Shown: positions 14,962 to 23,824 of the stretch, piece after piece
How the letters are laid out: the number at the start of each line of letters is the position of its first letter
How positions within the stretch are numbered: the stretch's first letter is position 1
Source: Clostridiales bacterium
Lineage (GTDB): Bacteria > Bacillota > Clostridia > Christensenellales > DTU072
Direction of reading: 5' to 3'
DNA: 51,074 nt
Assembly: GCA_012520515.1 (NCBI GenBank)
Contig: JAAYOD010000019.1
Location: 1-51,074, forward strand
Program-made: the position numbers and the translations under genes
The notes under the pieces: model-generated
Seen by the model: only the letters and a program-made list of their open reading frames with translations
What the model was told of the DNA's origin: nothing
The model's database searches: none

Positions 14962-15816
14962 GTGAATAGTATATTACCTATGAAATATGAAACTTTATTA
15001 AAGGAAATAAACAGTCTTGGAAAGGTTAGCTTTATAGGCACAACTACGCTAGGGTATAAAATACCGCTAGTTAGAATTGGACAAGGACAGCCTAAAGCGC
15101 TTATTGTAGCAAGCGTGCATGCAAGAGAGTATATAACAACTATACTTCTTAACAACCTCCTTGCGTCATACCGCAAAAAAATAGCAATAGATTATGTCCC
15201 TATGCTAAATATAGATGGCGTGCTATTAGCTACAAACGGATTATCTATTGTAAAAGATGATTGCCTTAAAGATAAATTGCTTAAGCTAAATGGCGGAAGC
15301 TATGACTTTAGTTTGTGGAAAGCTGACATAAACGGAGTAGATATCAATGTCAACTTTGACGCAGACTGGGGAAAAGGCGCGCAAAACATAACCTATCCTG
15401 CCCCTGAAAACTTTATAGGCAACGCGCCAGAGAGCCAGTTAGAGACAAAGTCAATTGTTAAGGTGCTAGAAAACAATTATCCGCTAGTTGCCGCTTACCA
15501 TTCCAAAGGCGAAGTGGTATACTGGGGATATGGAGATAATTATAATCACTATCTATACGCTAAAAAATACGCTGACTTTGTTGGTTATGAGCTTACAAAA
15601 AGCCATGGCTCTGTCGGCGGACTTAAAGATTATTACGCGCTAAAATACCAAGGGCTTGGTATAACGATAGAAGTGGGAGAAGATAGATTTTCTCATCCTT
15701 ATCCGCTGTCTGAGCTAGATAACCTTATAAAAAAACATACAGGAAGCATAGAGTTGCTTGCCCAAATGGGAGAAGAAATTGGACACCTTTATGGAGAAAG
15801 CTATACAACAAGCTAA
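14962..15816 (+). CDS. M14-family zinc peptidase, peptidoglycan-endopeptidase-like
   Basis: A 284-residue M14 metallopeptidase. Zinc ligands are His53 and Glu56 (SVHARE) and the His of AYHSKGEVVYWGY; the catalytic Glu lies in TIEVGED. The residue aligned with Arg145 of carboxypeptidase A (NRN motif) is Val (NVN in DINVNFDADWGKG), a change resembling gamma-D-glutamyl-diamino-acid endopeptidases (M14C) as I recall them. That fits a murein-peptide substrate, but no LysM or signal peptide is visible, so action may be intracellular on recycled muropeptides (inference). Start: GTG 14962 or ATG 14980, both without a ribosome site. A TATAAT at 14946-14951 lacks a -35. It overlaps tadA by 26 bases. 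Confidence 0.78.
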   Translation: MNSILPMKYETLLKEINSLGKVSFIGTTTLGYKIPLVRIGQGQPKALIVASVHAREYITTILLNNLLASYRKKIAIDYVPMLNIDGVLLATNGLSIVKDDCLKDKLLKLNGGSYDFSLWKADINGVDINVNFDADWGKGAQNITYPAPENFIGNAPESQLETKSIVKVLENNYPLVAAYHSKGEVVYWGYGDNYNHYLYAKKYADFVGYELTKSHGSVGGLKDYYALKYQGLGITIEVGEDRFSHPYPLSELDNLIKKHTGSIELLAQMGEEIGHLYGESYTTS

Positions 15817-16228
15817 AAAAGCTTACAATGATGGAGAGATACCAATAGGCTGTGTCATTGTTTGCGATGAAAAAATTATAGCTTCTGCCCATAATACAAA
15901 GCAAAATTGCGATAACTCCCTTCATCATGCCGAAATTCTTGCCCTTGATAGAGCTATGAAAACTCTTGGCACAAAATATCTTAACAATTGTACAATGTAC
16001 CTTACAATAGAGCCTTGCGCTATGTGCGCTGGCGCTATGATAAACTGCCGACTTGGCAAGCTTGTGTTTGGCGCAAGAGAGCCAAAGACAGGTTGCGCAG
16101 GCAGCATATATAATTTGCTTGAAGACAACCGTTTTAATCACCGCGTTATTGTAGAAGAAGGCGTAATGCAGGAAGAATGTTCTTGCCTTATGAAAGAATT
16201 TTTTATATCTAGGAGAAACAAATGCTGA
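15791..16228 (+). CDS. tadA: tRNA adenosine(34) deaminase TadA
   Basis: A 145-residue zinc deaminase with HAE (47-49) and PCAMC (75-79) metal and catalytic motifs, plus the EIPIGCVIV strand and GAREPKTG loop. It converts A34 to inosine in tRNA-Arg(ACG). An alternative TTG start at 15758 would add 11 residues and give the usual family N-terminus before the FMEKA helix; both starts have weak ribosome sites, so the start is uncertain. It lies inside the M14-tadA-pth-mfd run: 26-base overlap with the upstream gene and 7-base overlap with pth. Confidence 0.92.
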   Translation: MEKAIQQAKKAYNDGEIPIGCVIVCDEKIIASAHNTKQNCDNSLHHAEILALDRAMKTLGTKYLNNCTMYLTIEPCAMCAGAMINCRLGKLVFGAREPKTGCAGSIYNLLEDNRFNHRVIVEEGVMQEECSCLMKEFFISRRNKC

Positions 16229-16782
16229 TAGTAGGACTGGGAAATCCCACAAGTCAATATCAAAATACCTTGCATAACTTAGGATTTATGGCGCTTGATG
16301 CGCTTGCAAAAAGATTGGGCAAAAAAATTAATAAGGCGGAATGCCAATCGCTTACTGCAGTAAAAAGCATAAAAGGGGAAAAAATAATTTTGGCAAAACC
16401 CTATACATATATGAACCTTAGCGGAATTGCAGTAAAGTCCTTGATGGCAAAATATAAGCAATCAGCTGATGACCTTATTGTAATCTATGACGATATAGAT
16501 ATTCCTAAATTTGCTATAAGAACAAGAGAAAAAGGCTCTAGCGGCACTCATAATGGCATGAAAAACATAATAGAGCATATAAACACCACAGATTTTAAGC
16601 GTATACGCATAGGTATAGGGCAAAATGATATAGACCTTGTTTCTTATGTGCTTAGTAAAATAAATGAAGAAGATAAAAAAATTTATAATAAGAATTTAGA
16701 TAGTTTAGCTATGTTAATTGAAGAATATATAAAAACCAAAGACTTTGAAAAGCTGCTTAGAGAAAGCAATGTGATAAAATAA
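16222..16782 (+). CDS. pth: Peptidyl-tRNA hydrolase Pth
   Basis: A 186-residue hydrolase that recycles peptidyl-tRNAs. GLGNP (Asn8), NTLHNLGF (His18), YMNLSG (Asn65), DDIDI (Asp91) and GTHNGMKN (Asn111) correspond to the E. coli catalytic and binding residues Asn10, His20, Asn68, Asp93 and Asn114. The start overlaps tadA by 7 bases with AGGAGAAA upstream. The stop TAA shares its last A with the mfd ATG. The pth-mfd order is common in Firmicutes. Confidence 0.96.
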   Translation: MLIVGLGNPTSQYQNTLHNLGFMALDALAKRLGKKINKAECQSLTAVKSIKGEKIILAKPYTYMNLSGIAVKSLMAKYKQSADDLIVIYDDIDIPKFAIRTREKGSSGTHNGMKNIIEHINTTDFKRIRIGIGQNDIDLVSYVLSKINEEDKKIYNKNLDSLAMLIEEYIKTKDFEKLLRESNVIK

Positions 16783-19700
16783 TGCTAGATAAAACCTTTT
16801 CCCTAAACCATGGAAAACTGTTAGAAGTTAAAAACGCTGTATCAAACAAATTAGACAGCGTGGTTTTTTATGCTCTTGAAAATAACAGATATCATATAGC
16901 AAGTCAGCTAGAAAAACCATTCTTATATATATGCAGCGACATTGTTTCTGCTCAAAACGCAGCTGCCGCAATAGGTGAATATTGCGCAGGCGAAGTTGTG
17001 CTAATTCCTGAAAAGGAAGATGTGCTAATCGCAAGAAAGGTAAAAAACCTAAGCGGCGTATATAACCATAACTTAGCCTTATATAAGCTTATATCTGGCA
17101 ATATAAAGGGCGCTGTGGTATCGCTTGAAGCATTAATGCAGCTTTTTCCAAGGCTAGATATCTTTAAGCAAAATATACTAAACATATCAGTTGGCGACAC
17201 AATAGAATTAGACTCTTTGCCAAACAAACTTGCCCAAATGGGTTATTTGCGCCAAACAGTGCTAGAGGAGCAAGCGACCTATACATTGCGGGGCGATATC
17301 CTTGACATATATCCGCTTGGAGCTACTTTGCCTGTAAGGATAGAATTTTTTGGCGACAATGTAGAAAAGATGCGTACATTTAGCCTAGATACAATGCTTA
17401 GCGTATCAGAAGTTCAAAATGTAGAAATTTTGCCAGCATCTGATATTTTAGTTCCCCAAAGCGAAGTGTCTGGCATACTAAATAAAGTAAAAAGAGTAAA
17501 AAGAAATGTTTGCATTAAACTAAACGACTATATAAATTTTCAAATGCAGGCATTTGAACAAGAGCCAAGCAGTTCTCTTATGACATTCTTTTTGCCGTTT
17601 ATGCGCCATCTTTTTACCACCATTTATGATTATTTGCCAAAAGATTGTGTGGTAATTCTTGATGACACAAAACTACTTGACGATAAGTTTAAGCTTTATA
17701 GAAACTCCTTTAACGCCCGCGTTAAAAATTTGGTAGAAAGCGGTAAAATATTACCTGAGCATACTAATTCCTTGCTTGACAAACAAGAAGTTTTTGATAT
17801 TCCTTTTACTAAGCTTGGGTTTGGCAAAATTACTAGCAATGTCACTCTTTTTACCGTTAAGCAAGTTTTTACAATAAAGTCACAGCCTGTAACTAAATAT
17901 TATCTTGCCATAAAAGAGATGTTTAACGACATACGAAATTTTGAATATAACGACTTTAAGGTAAGAATATACGCAAGCGACTTAAACAGCGCAATTAAAC
18001 TGCAAGAGTTGCTTAAAGAAAATATGCTTGCCGTGGATATTGGTGTCTCTGACGATAAACTAGTTGGCATTTGCGTTGGAAATGTATCTCATGGGTTTAT
18101 TTATCCAACTGAAAAGCTAGTGCTTATTGGCATAAAAGATTATACAAGACAAGCTGTACGCACTAAGTCAATGGCAGTTAAAAAACAGGCGTTTACGCTG
18201 CCTGAAAAGGGCGACTATGTAGTGCATGAAAAACATGGCATAGGACTTAGTGAAGGCATACAAAAAATAGAAACTTCTTCTGGGATAAAAGACTATTATG
18301 TCATTTTATACCGCGGCGGCGACCGACTTTATTTGCCTGCAGACCAGCTTGACACTTTGGAAAAGTATAGCGGAGCAGAAAAACCTACTTTGCACCGCAT
18401 TGGCGGAGCGGAATTTGAACGCGCAAAAAAAAGAGTAAAAGAAAGCATTAGCGCAATGGCGATTGACCTACTTAGCTTGTATCAGTCCCGAATGCAGCAA
18501 AAAGGCCATGTATATCCGCCCGACACCGTATGGCAAGAAGAGATGGAAAGGGATTTTGAATACACAGAAACGGACGACCAGCTAATTGCCATTAGCGAAA
18601 TTAAAGAGGATATGGAAAAAGGACGCATAATGGATAGACTGCTTTGCGGCGATGTCGGCTATGGCAAAACTGAAGTTGCTTTGCGCGCTATTTTTAAGAC
18701 AGTTATGGAAAATAAGCAAGCGGTGATTCTTGCCCCTACCACAATCCTAGCTCAACAGCACTACAATCTTATCTTGGCAAGATTCAACAAATATAATTTT
18801 CAAGTTGACTTACTCTCTAGGTTCGTACCCCCAAAAGAGATAAAACAGGTACTTAAACGGATAGAAACGGGCAAAACGCATATTGTTGTGGGTACGCATA
18901 GGATATTGAGCAGAGATGTTAGATTTAGGGACCTTGGACTGCTTGTATTAGATGAAGAGCAGCGCTTTGGGGTAGAGCATAAAGAAAAGTTAAAAGTGTA
19001 TAAAAATAAAGTAAATATCCTTAGCTTGTCAGCAACGCCTATACCTAGAACGCTTCATATGGCGCTTAGCGGCATAAGGGATATTTCTGTACTAGAGACT
19101 GCGCCTAAAGACAGACTACCTGTTGAAACTTATGTCACAGAGTATAATGATAACTTGCTAATTACCGCTGTAAATAAAGAATTGTCAAGGGGTGGACAAG
19201 TTTTTATATTGTATAACCGCGTTGCAACCATTAATAATTTTTACAAAAAGGTGCGCTCATTCTTTGATGAGAATATAAACATTGCGCTTGCGCACGGGCA
19301 AATGCCAGAAAGTGAATTAGAAGATACAATTAGAGAGTTTTATGAAAATAAAGCGCAAGTTTTAATAAGCACAACCATCATTGAAAATGGCATAGATTTG
19401 CCAAACGCAAACACGCTTTTTGTCATAGACGCCGATAATTTAGGTTTGAGCCAACTCTATCAGTTAAGGGGCAGAGTTGGCAGAAGCAATGTGCTAGCTT
19501 ATGCTTATTTTACTGTAAGAGAAGGAAAGGTGCTAACTGAAAACGCCATAAAACGCCTAAACGCAATTATGGATAGCACTAACTTAGGAAGTGGATTTAA
19601 GATTGCTATGAGAGATTTAGAAATTCGGGGCGCTGGCAATGTTTTTGGCCGTGAACAGCATGGGCAAATGGAAAAAGTGGGATATGATATGTATCTAAAG

Positions 19701-20201
19701 CTGGTAAAAGAAGGAATTGATGAATTAAAAGGCAATGTTACGGCAAGAAAGAAAGATATAGAACTTAGTATTGATGGCGAATTTTACTTAAATGAAGATT
19801 ATATTAAAGACAGCAGGGCAAGAGTTAGTTTTTACCGCTATGTAAGCGCTCTTAGCTCTCTTAGCCAAGCTAGAGAGTATCAAATGCAGCTAGAGTCTAT
19901 GTATGGCAAGTGCCCAAAAGAAGTTATTAGCATAATTAGGGTAAGCTTAATTAAAAACCTTGCTCAAAGCTTAAATGTTGAAAGAGTAATAATCGGTAAT
20001 AAAGGCGTTGCTTTATATTTTTACCACAATGAAATTTTGGCTAATGAATTTTTAATACAAGCTGTGAGCGAATTTTCCAACTACGCTGTTTTAGTGCCGT
20101 CTGAGCCTGCCAGCATTATTTTTAACGGCAAAAATATGCCACAGTCAAGGCGTATAAAAATGGTGTTGGAGTTTTTGGTAAAAGCAACTGTTGTTAGCTA
20201 G
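16782..20201 (+). CDS. mfd: Transcription-repair coupling factor Mfd
   Basis: A full-length 1,139-residue Mfd. In order: an N-terminal UvrB-like module with a degenerate ATPase (about 1-450), the RNA-polymerase-interacting domain (VVHEKHGIGLSEG, near 480-545), the RecG-like translocase with Walker A GDVGYGKTE (about 622-630), DEEQRFG (about 722), SATPIPRTL, the QLRGRVGRS motif VI, and the C-terminal TRCF domain. It displaces stalled RNA polymerase and recruits UvrA. The start codon overlaps the pth stop (TAATG). A 168-base gap with a new promoter separates it from the next gene. Confidence 0.97.
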   Translation: MLDKTFSLNHGKLLEVKNAVSNKLDSVVFYALENNRYHIASQLEKPFLYICSDIVSAQNAAAAIGEYCAGEVVLIPEKEDVLIARKVKNLSGVYNHNLALYKLISGNIKGAVVSLEALMQLFPRLDIFKQNILNISVGDTIELDSLPNKLAQMGYLRQTVLEEQATYTLRGDILDIYPLGATLPVRIEFFGDNVEKMRTFSLDTMLSVSEVQNVEILPASDILVPQSEVSGILNKVKRVKRNVCIKLNDYINFQMQAFEQEPSSSLMTFFLPFMRHLFTTIYDYLPKDCVVILDDTKLLDDKFKLYRNSFNARVKNLVESGKILPEHTNSLLDKQEVFDIPFTKLGFGKITSNVTLFTVKQVFTIKSQPVTKYYLAIKEMFNDIRNFEYNDFKVRIYASDLNSAIKLQELLKENMLAVDIGVSDDKLVGICVGNVSHGFIYPTEKLVLIGIKDYTRQAVRTKSMAVKKQAFTLPEKGDYVVHEKHGIGLSEGIQKIETSSGIKDYYVILYRGGDRLYLPADQLDTLEKYSGAEKPTLHRIGGAEFERAKKRVKESISAMAIDLLSLYQSRMQQKGHVYPPDTVWQEEMERDFEYTETDDQLIAISEIKEDMEKGRIMDRLLCGDVGYGKTEVALRAIFKTVMENKQAVILAPTTILAQQHYNLILARFNKYNFQVDLLSRFVPPKEIKQVLKRIETGKTHIVVGTHRILSRDVRFRDLGLLVLDEEQRFGVEHKEKLKVYKNKVNILSLSATPIPRTLHMALSGIRDISVLETAPKDRLPVETYVTEYNDNLLITAVNKELSRGGQVFILYNRVATINNFYKKVRSFFDENINIALAHGQMPESELEDTIREFYENKAQVLISTTIIENGIDLPNANTLFVIDADNLGLSQLYQLRGRVGRSNVLAYAYFTVREGKVLTENAIKRLNAIMDSTNLGSGFKIAMRDLEIRGAGNVFGREQHGQMEKVGYDMYLKLVKEGIDELKGNVTARKKDIELSIDGEFYLNEDYIKDSRARVSFYRYVSALSSLSQAREYQMQLESMYGKCPKEVISIIRVSLIKNLAQSLNVERVIIGNKGVALYFYHNEILANEFLIQAVSEFSNYAVLVPSEPASIIFNGKNMPQSRRIKMVLEFLVKATVVS

Positions 20202-20222
20202 GCTCTAAACATAAAAAAACTC

Positions 20223-20251
20223 TTGCGAATATACGCTTTATATAGTATAAT
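20223..20251 (+). promoter_or_regulatory. Promoter for the parvulin-like lipoprotein gene
   Basis: TTGCGA (20223-20228) and TATAAT (20246-20251) with a 17-base spacer. Predicted +1 is near 20258, giving a leader of about 110 bases. Confidence 0.55.
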
Positions 20252-20335
20252 CTAATATGATATTTTTACAATTTACAAGTTATATAAGAAGTAATTTGTA
20301 TAAGTGTACAAAGTACAGGGCACATCAAATAAAAA

Positions 20336-20363
20336 TTAACACCTTTTACTTTGTGTTAAGGAG
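20336..20363 (+). promoter_or_regulatory. Hairpin abutting the ribosome binding site of the foldase lipoprotein gene
   Basis: TTAACAC (20336-20342) pairs with GTGTTAA (20353-20359) around a 10-base loop. The 3' arm overlaps the first two bases of the AAGGAG site (20358-20363), seven bases from the ATG. It could modulate initiation; the stem is short and AT-rich, so this is tentative. Confidence 0.35.
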
Positions 20364-20369
20364 CATATA

Positions 20370-22784
20370 ATGAAGAAAACGAAACTAGTAGTTCTACTAT
20401 TGTTATTGGCGCTTGTTACAGGTATTTTGTTTACAGGGTGCACTTTTGTTAAGGAAAATGAAGAGAGAGTGGCAAACTCTGTATTATCCACCATTTCTTA
20501 TGAGTATAAGGGAAATGAGTATTTTCCAAAACAAACACTGCAGCTTACAATTACGCGAAGCGAACTTATGAGCTACATTAATTATGTTATTTATCTATAT
20601 TCCAACTACAATATGCAATATGACCCTGTCGATGTTTTTGAAAGCAGTTTAGATAGCCTAGAGTCGCAAAAATATCAAATTCTTCAAGCCATGGAATATC
20701 TTATGGACAATGCCACAAAAGAAAGGCGTCAGGCTATGTATTACTTTACACCAGAATATAAAGCAGTGCATGGCGATAAAATCACCGCTGAAGGACTGCT
20801 TACCATAGCTGAAAGATATTCATATATAGCTACCACCAATGAAAGCTTTATAAGTTCAATTGAGCAATATGTGGAAGATTATAACAAAGAGACAAGAGAG
20901 CTTAGCATAACGGCGGTAAAAGAAGATATTGCCGCGCACTATGCAGCAGGCTTTAAAATTGCTGAAGAAGATGGCGTAATTTTTGCAAAGCTTAATGATG
21001 ACGGTGAGTATCAAGATGGCTTTTATCTCTCTGAAGTTTCAGCAGACACAGAGCCACAAGTAGACTATAAAAAAGTGTTTTTTAAGCTTACCATGGTAAA
21101 AGATGGCGAAGAAGACTTTATTGCCTACTTACCAGTTGGTGAAGACAGTTTTGCCACAGAGGAAGATGAAGAAAATAAAAGCTCTAATCCACACATTACC
21201 AATAAACTTATAAAGTCAGTTTATGAAGAGCCTTATATTACCACTGAAGAAGAAACTGATGAGAAGGGCAAAAAAACCACAAAGGAAGTCACTGCTTATA
21301 AGTCCCATGCCGTAGAAGCAAGCTACAAGGTAATTAACCCACGCACTAGCTTTTCTCCAGCAGACCAAGAAAATGAAGAAGAGGACGACGAAAGCCAGGA
21401 GATATTAAACCTGTATAGATATTTTACTGCTTTTGACAATGACGACGCCGACCAAAAGGAGTTTGTGGAAAAAGGACAGCTATTTGATATTGCGCCTCAA
21501 GGACTTGATGATGCTACAAGAGATGCGTACCGCCGCTTTAGAGAAGAAAAGAAAAATGCGCTTATTGGCTTTACGCAAGAAAAAGACCCCTATAATGGAC
21601 TAGGACATTATTATAAAAGCAGTTTTGAAAGCGCAATACTAGATGTGCTTAAGCATGAGCTAAAACAAGAAGCTTTAAGGAAAGACCCCATTGATGACGC
21701 AAAATTGCAAAGCCAGTACGCCATTTTAGCTAAAAAACAAAAAGAAGAGTATGATATTTTAAGCTATAAAGAGCAAATAGATAAGTTTGCTAAAGACATA
21801 AACTCTGACTTGTCATCTTGCTTTTATATTCCTTTGGAAGCGATGTTAAATACAACCTACACCTACACTGACTCTGACGGCAATGAGCAAACACGCACTT
21901 ATGCTACGCTAAATGAAGATAACACATACACTATAGATATGTTTTATATAACTCATGTGCTTTTCAAGTTTGACGATGCTATAAAGACCATTATTGATAG
22001 GTTTGTCACTAAAGACTTGAAAGATGAAGATGATATTAAAGCAGAAAAGTTGCGCCTTATTTTAGATGTTGGCTTGCTAAACACAAATAAGAGCAATGAA
22101 AACTACAATGAAGAGAGCGGCGATTCTTTACAAGAAGCTTACTATGTTGTGTTAGACACTGATGGCAATCCTAAGCTGTTTGACGAAGATGGCAACGCGC
22201 TTACGCTAGAAGAGCAATTCTTAGAAGAAAAGGTAAAAACTGTATACGCTTCTTTGGAAAATGATTTAACTCAAGCTGATACCTATCAAGAAAAGCTTGA
22301 TGTTTTCAAAGAGTATATGACTTGGTACAATGACGATGGCGGCTCTATGAAGAGTAAACTTGGCTACTTTGTGGCAATGGGCGACATAGAACATAGTTAC
22401 GATGGCAACGATTTCCCAAATGCAGCTAAAGAGCTTTATATAGACTACATTGAAGATGGTAAATTTGATGGCGGAAAGCCTATAAGAAATGCATTTACTT
22501 CTTATGGTCTTCATATTGTTATGATTAGCTTTATGCCCTTTAACAATGTTGATTTAGTAGATTTAGAGGACGGAGTATGGGCGCTAGGAATTGACGCAAA
22601 ACTAGACCTTGAAGATGCCAGCTTTAGAGACGATATCGAATCTGCAGTAGAAGAGGCTGTAAGCAGTAAAGCTTATTCTAAATGGAGTTCTTCTACTAAT
22701 AAAGAAGCTAAAGAAAACACCGTGAGAGCGGAAAAGAAAATAAATAAACTTGCTAAAGATTTAGGCATAAAAAGAACAAAGTAA
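20370..22784 (+). CDS. Divergent PrsA/SurA-like parvulin-type foldase lipoprotein
   Basis: An 804-residue exported lipoprotein: signal peptide with TGC lipobox (Cys24, with Phe at -3, less usual than Leu), an N-terminal SurA-N-like helical region (about 40-180), and a C-terminal parvulin-like domain. The domain starts at YITHVLFKF (near 524) and ends at GGKPIRNAFTSYGLHIVMI (near 703-721). The last block closely resembles the closing strand of parvulins. The domain spans about 200 residues rather than about 90, so it carries a large insertion. The middle is acidic and charged. PrsA proteins fold exported proteins outside the membrane; the position behind mfd is also typical of PrsA/SurA-like genes. 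Assignment is by motif, not by strong overall similarity. It has its own promoter (20223-20251) and ends at a strong terminator. Confidence 0.62.
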   Translation: MKKTKLVVLLLLLALVTGILFTGCTFVKENEERVANSVLSTISYEYKGNEYFPKQTLQLTITRSELMSYINYVIYLYSNYNMQYDPVDVFESSLDSLESQKYQILQAMEYLMDNATKERRQAMYYFTPEYKAVHGDKITAEGLLTIAERYSYIATTNESFISSIEQYVEDYNKETRELSITAVKEDIAAHYAAGFKIAEEDGVIFAKLNDDGEYQDGFYLSEVSADTEPQVDYKKVFFKLTMVKDGEEDFIAYLPVGEDSFATEEDEENKSSNPHITNKLIKSVYEEPYITTEEETDEKGKKTTKEVTAYKSHAVEASYKVINPRTSFSPADQENEEEDDESQEILNLYRYFTAFDNDDADQKEFVEKGQLFDIAPQGLDDATRDAYRRFREEKKNALIGFTQEKDPYNGLGHYYKSSFESAILDVLKHELKQEALRKDPIDDAKLQSQYAILAKKQKEEYDILSYKEQIDKFAKDINSDLSSCFYIPLEAMLNTTYTYTDSDGNEQTRTYATLNEDNTYTIDMFYITHVLFKFDDAIKTIIDRFVTKDLKDEDDIKAEKLRLILDVGLLNTNKSNENYNEESGDSLQEAYYVVLDTDGNPKLFDEDGNALTLEEQFLEEKVKTVYASLENDLTQADTYQEKLDVFKEYMTWYNDDGGSMKSKLGYFVAMGDIEHSYDGNDFPNAAKELYIDYIEDGKFDGGKPIRNAFTSYGLHIVMISFMPFNNVDLVDLEDGVWALGIDAKLDLEDASFRDDIESAVEEAVSSKAYSKWSSSTNKEAKENTVRAEKKINKLAKDLGIKRTK

Positions 22785-22798
22785 AATAAAGTAATTAT

Positions 22799-22835
22799 AA
22801 AAAAAGGGATGGCGTAAAGCCAATCCCTTTTTTTT
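22799..22835. terminator. Bidirectional rho-independent terminator
   Basis: AAAAAGGGAT-GGC and GCC-A-ATCCCTTTTT form a GC-containing stem with one bulge and a 5-base loop (22814-22818), with an A-run on the left and eight Ts on the right (22828-22835). It serves the converging lipoprotein (plus) and kinase (minus) genes. Confidence 0.85.
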
Positions 22836-22851
22836 GTTGCTTGTTATCTTC

Positions 22852-23676
22852 TTAAAGTCCTATTCTTGTAGAGGGCGCAATGCCTTTTACTATATCGTCT
22901 AGCTTATATTTGCTATTTGCTATATAGATAGTTGTACCGTTTTTTGCAGGTTCTTTTATATACTCTAGCTTAGCTCTTGCCCCGTTTGCGCCTACACGCG
23001 ATGCGCCATCGCAATAATTTTGATAATGCTCTATATTTTCTATAAGTTCATAGATATCTTTCCCCGATATTTCTCTAACTAGCGTGTTGCTGTTGTTTTT
23101 ATCGGTATAAATTCCGTTTGCGCTTGTTAAGATTACTAAGTATTTTGGCTTTACAAGCAATGCTATTTGACTCGCTGTTTCGTCATTGTCTACGCATTCT
23201 ACAACTTTGCTGCGCTTTGATTTTAGCGACTTTATCTCAAGCTTTCTAACTTCTTCGTCGCTTACAGGGTCATTGTAGTTTACAATGGGGATAGCGCCTT
23301 GACTAGGACACCTTAAAAGCATTTCAGTAAGGTGATTTTTCTTGGCGTCATCATTAAAGTGATAATGCTCAACTAGCAGCTGTCGTAAGCTATATCTGCT
23401 ATCCATAAACTGTCTATAATTTGCAAGCAATATGCTTTGGCCTTGCGCTGAATAATCGGCTTTTATTTGATTTATGTCACCATGAAGCTCACTGCCATTT
23501 CTCTTAATATAGTCAAGCCTGCCAATTTCTGCAGCGCCGCTAGTTACCCAAATAATACCTGGCTTAAGCTGTCTAGATATACTTGCTATGATGTTATAAT
23601 CAATATCGTCATGCTCTTTGTTTATAAGCGCCATTGAGCCTATCTTTCCCACTAATTCTATATCAAATTTTGTCAT
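22852..23676 (-). CDS. Amino-acid-kinase-family protein, glutamate 5-kinase-like
   Basis: A 274-residue amino-acid-kinase fold protein. VGKIGSMAL (9-17), WVTSGAAEIGR (43-53), the VDNDETAS block, YLVILTSANGIYT and a late GASRVGANGARAKL segment follow the order of ProB (glutamate 5-kinase), which phosphorylates glutamate in proline synthesis. No PUA domain and no proA neighbour are present, and several motif residues differ from ProB, so the substrate is uncertain. The ATG at 23676 has AGGAG five bases upstream; the earlier in-frame ATG at 23703 would lie at about +5 of the predicted transcript. It is monocistronic, between two terminators. Confidence 0.68.
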   Translation of the reverse strand: MTKFDIELVGKIGSMALINKEHDDIDYNIIASISRQLKPGIIWVTSGAAEIGRLDYIKRNGSELHGDINQIKADYSAQGQSILLANYRQFMDSRYSLRQLLVEHYHFNDDAKKNHLTEMLLRCPSQGAIPIVNYNDPVSDEEVRKLEIKSLKSKRSKVVECVDNDETASQIALLVKPKYLVILTSANGIYTDKNNSNTLVREISGKDIYELIENIEHYQNYCDGASRVGANGARAKLEYIKEPAKNGTTIYIANSKYKLDDIVKGIAPSTRIGL

Positions 23677-23714
23677 TTTTTCTCCTGTTTTAGTGATATT
23701 CACGCTTTACGCAT

Positions 23715-23743
23715 ATTATAAGTAAACAATTGATTAAATGCAA
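23715..23743 (-). promoter_or_regulatory. Promoter for the ProB-like kinase gene
   Basis: On the minus strand TTGCAT (23743-23738) and TATAAT (23720-23715) are 17 bases apart. Predicted +1 is near 23708, 32 bases before the ATG at 23676. Confidence 0.6.
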
Positions 23744-23770
23744 GCAAAATATACAATAGATGAACTAATA

Positions 23771-23807
23771 AAAAAAGAGCAAAGCCAAAAATTAGCTTTG
23801 CTCTTTT
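23771..23807 (-). terminator. Rho-independent terminator of rny
   Basis: A perfect 13-bp stem (23773-23785 with 23795-23807) around a 9-base loop. On the minus strand it is followed by a T-run. It starts 18 bases after the rny stop. Confidence 0.9.
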
Positions 23808-23824
23808 AAATTTTTAAGATTATC

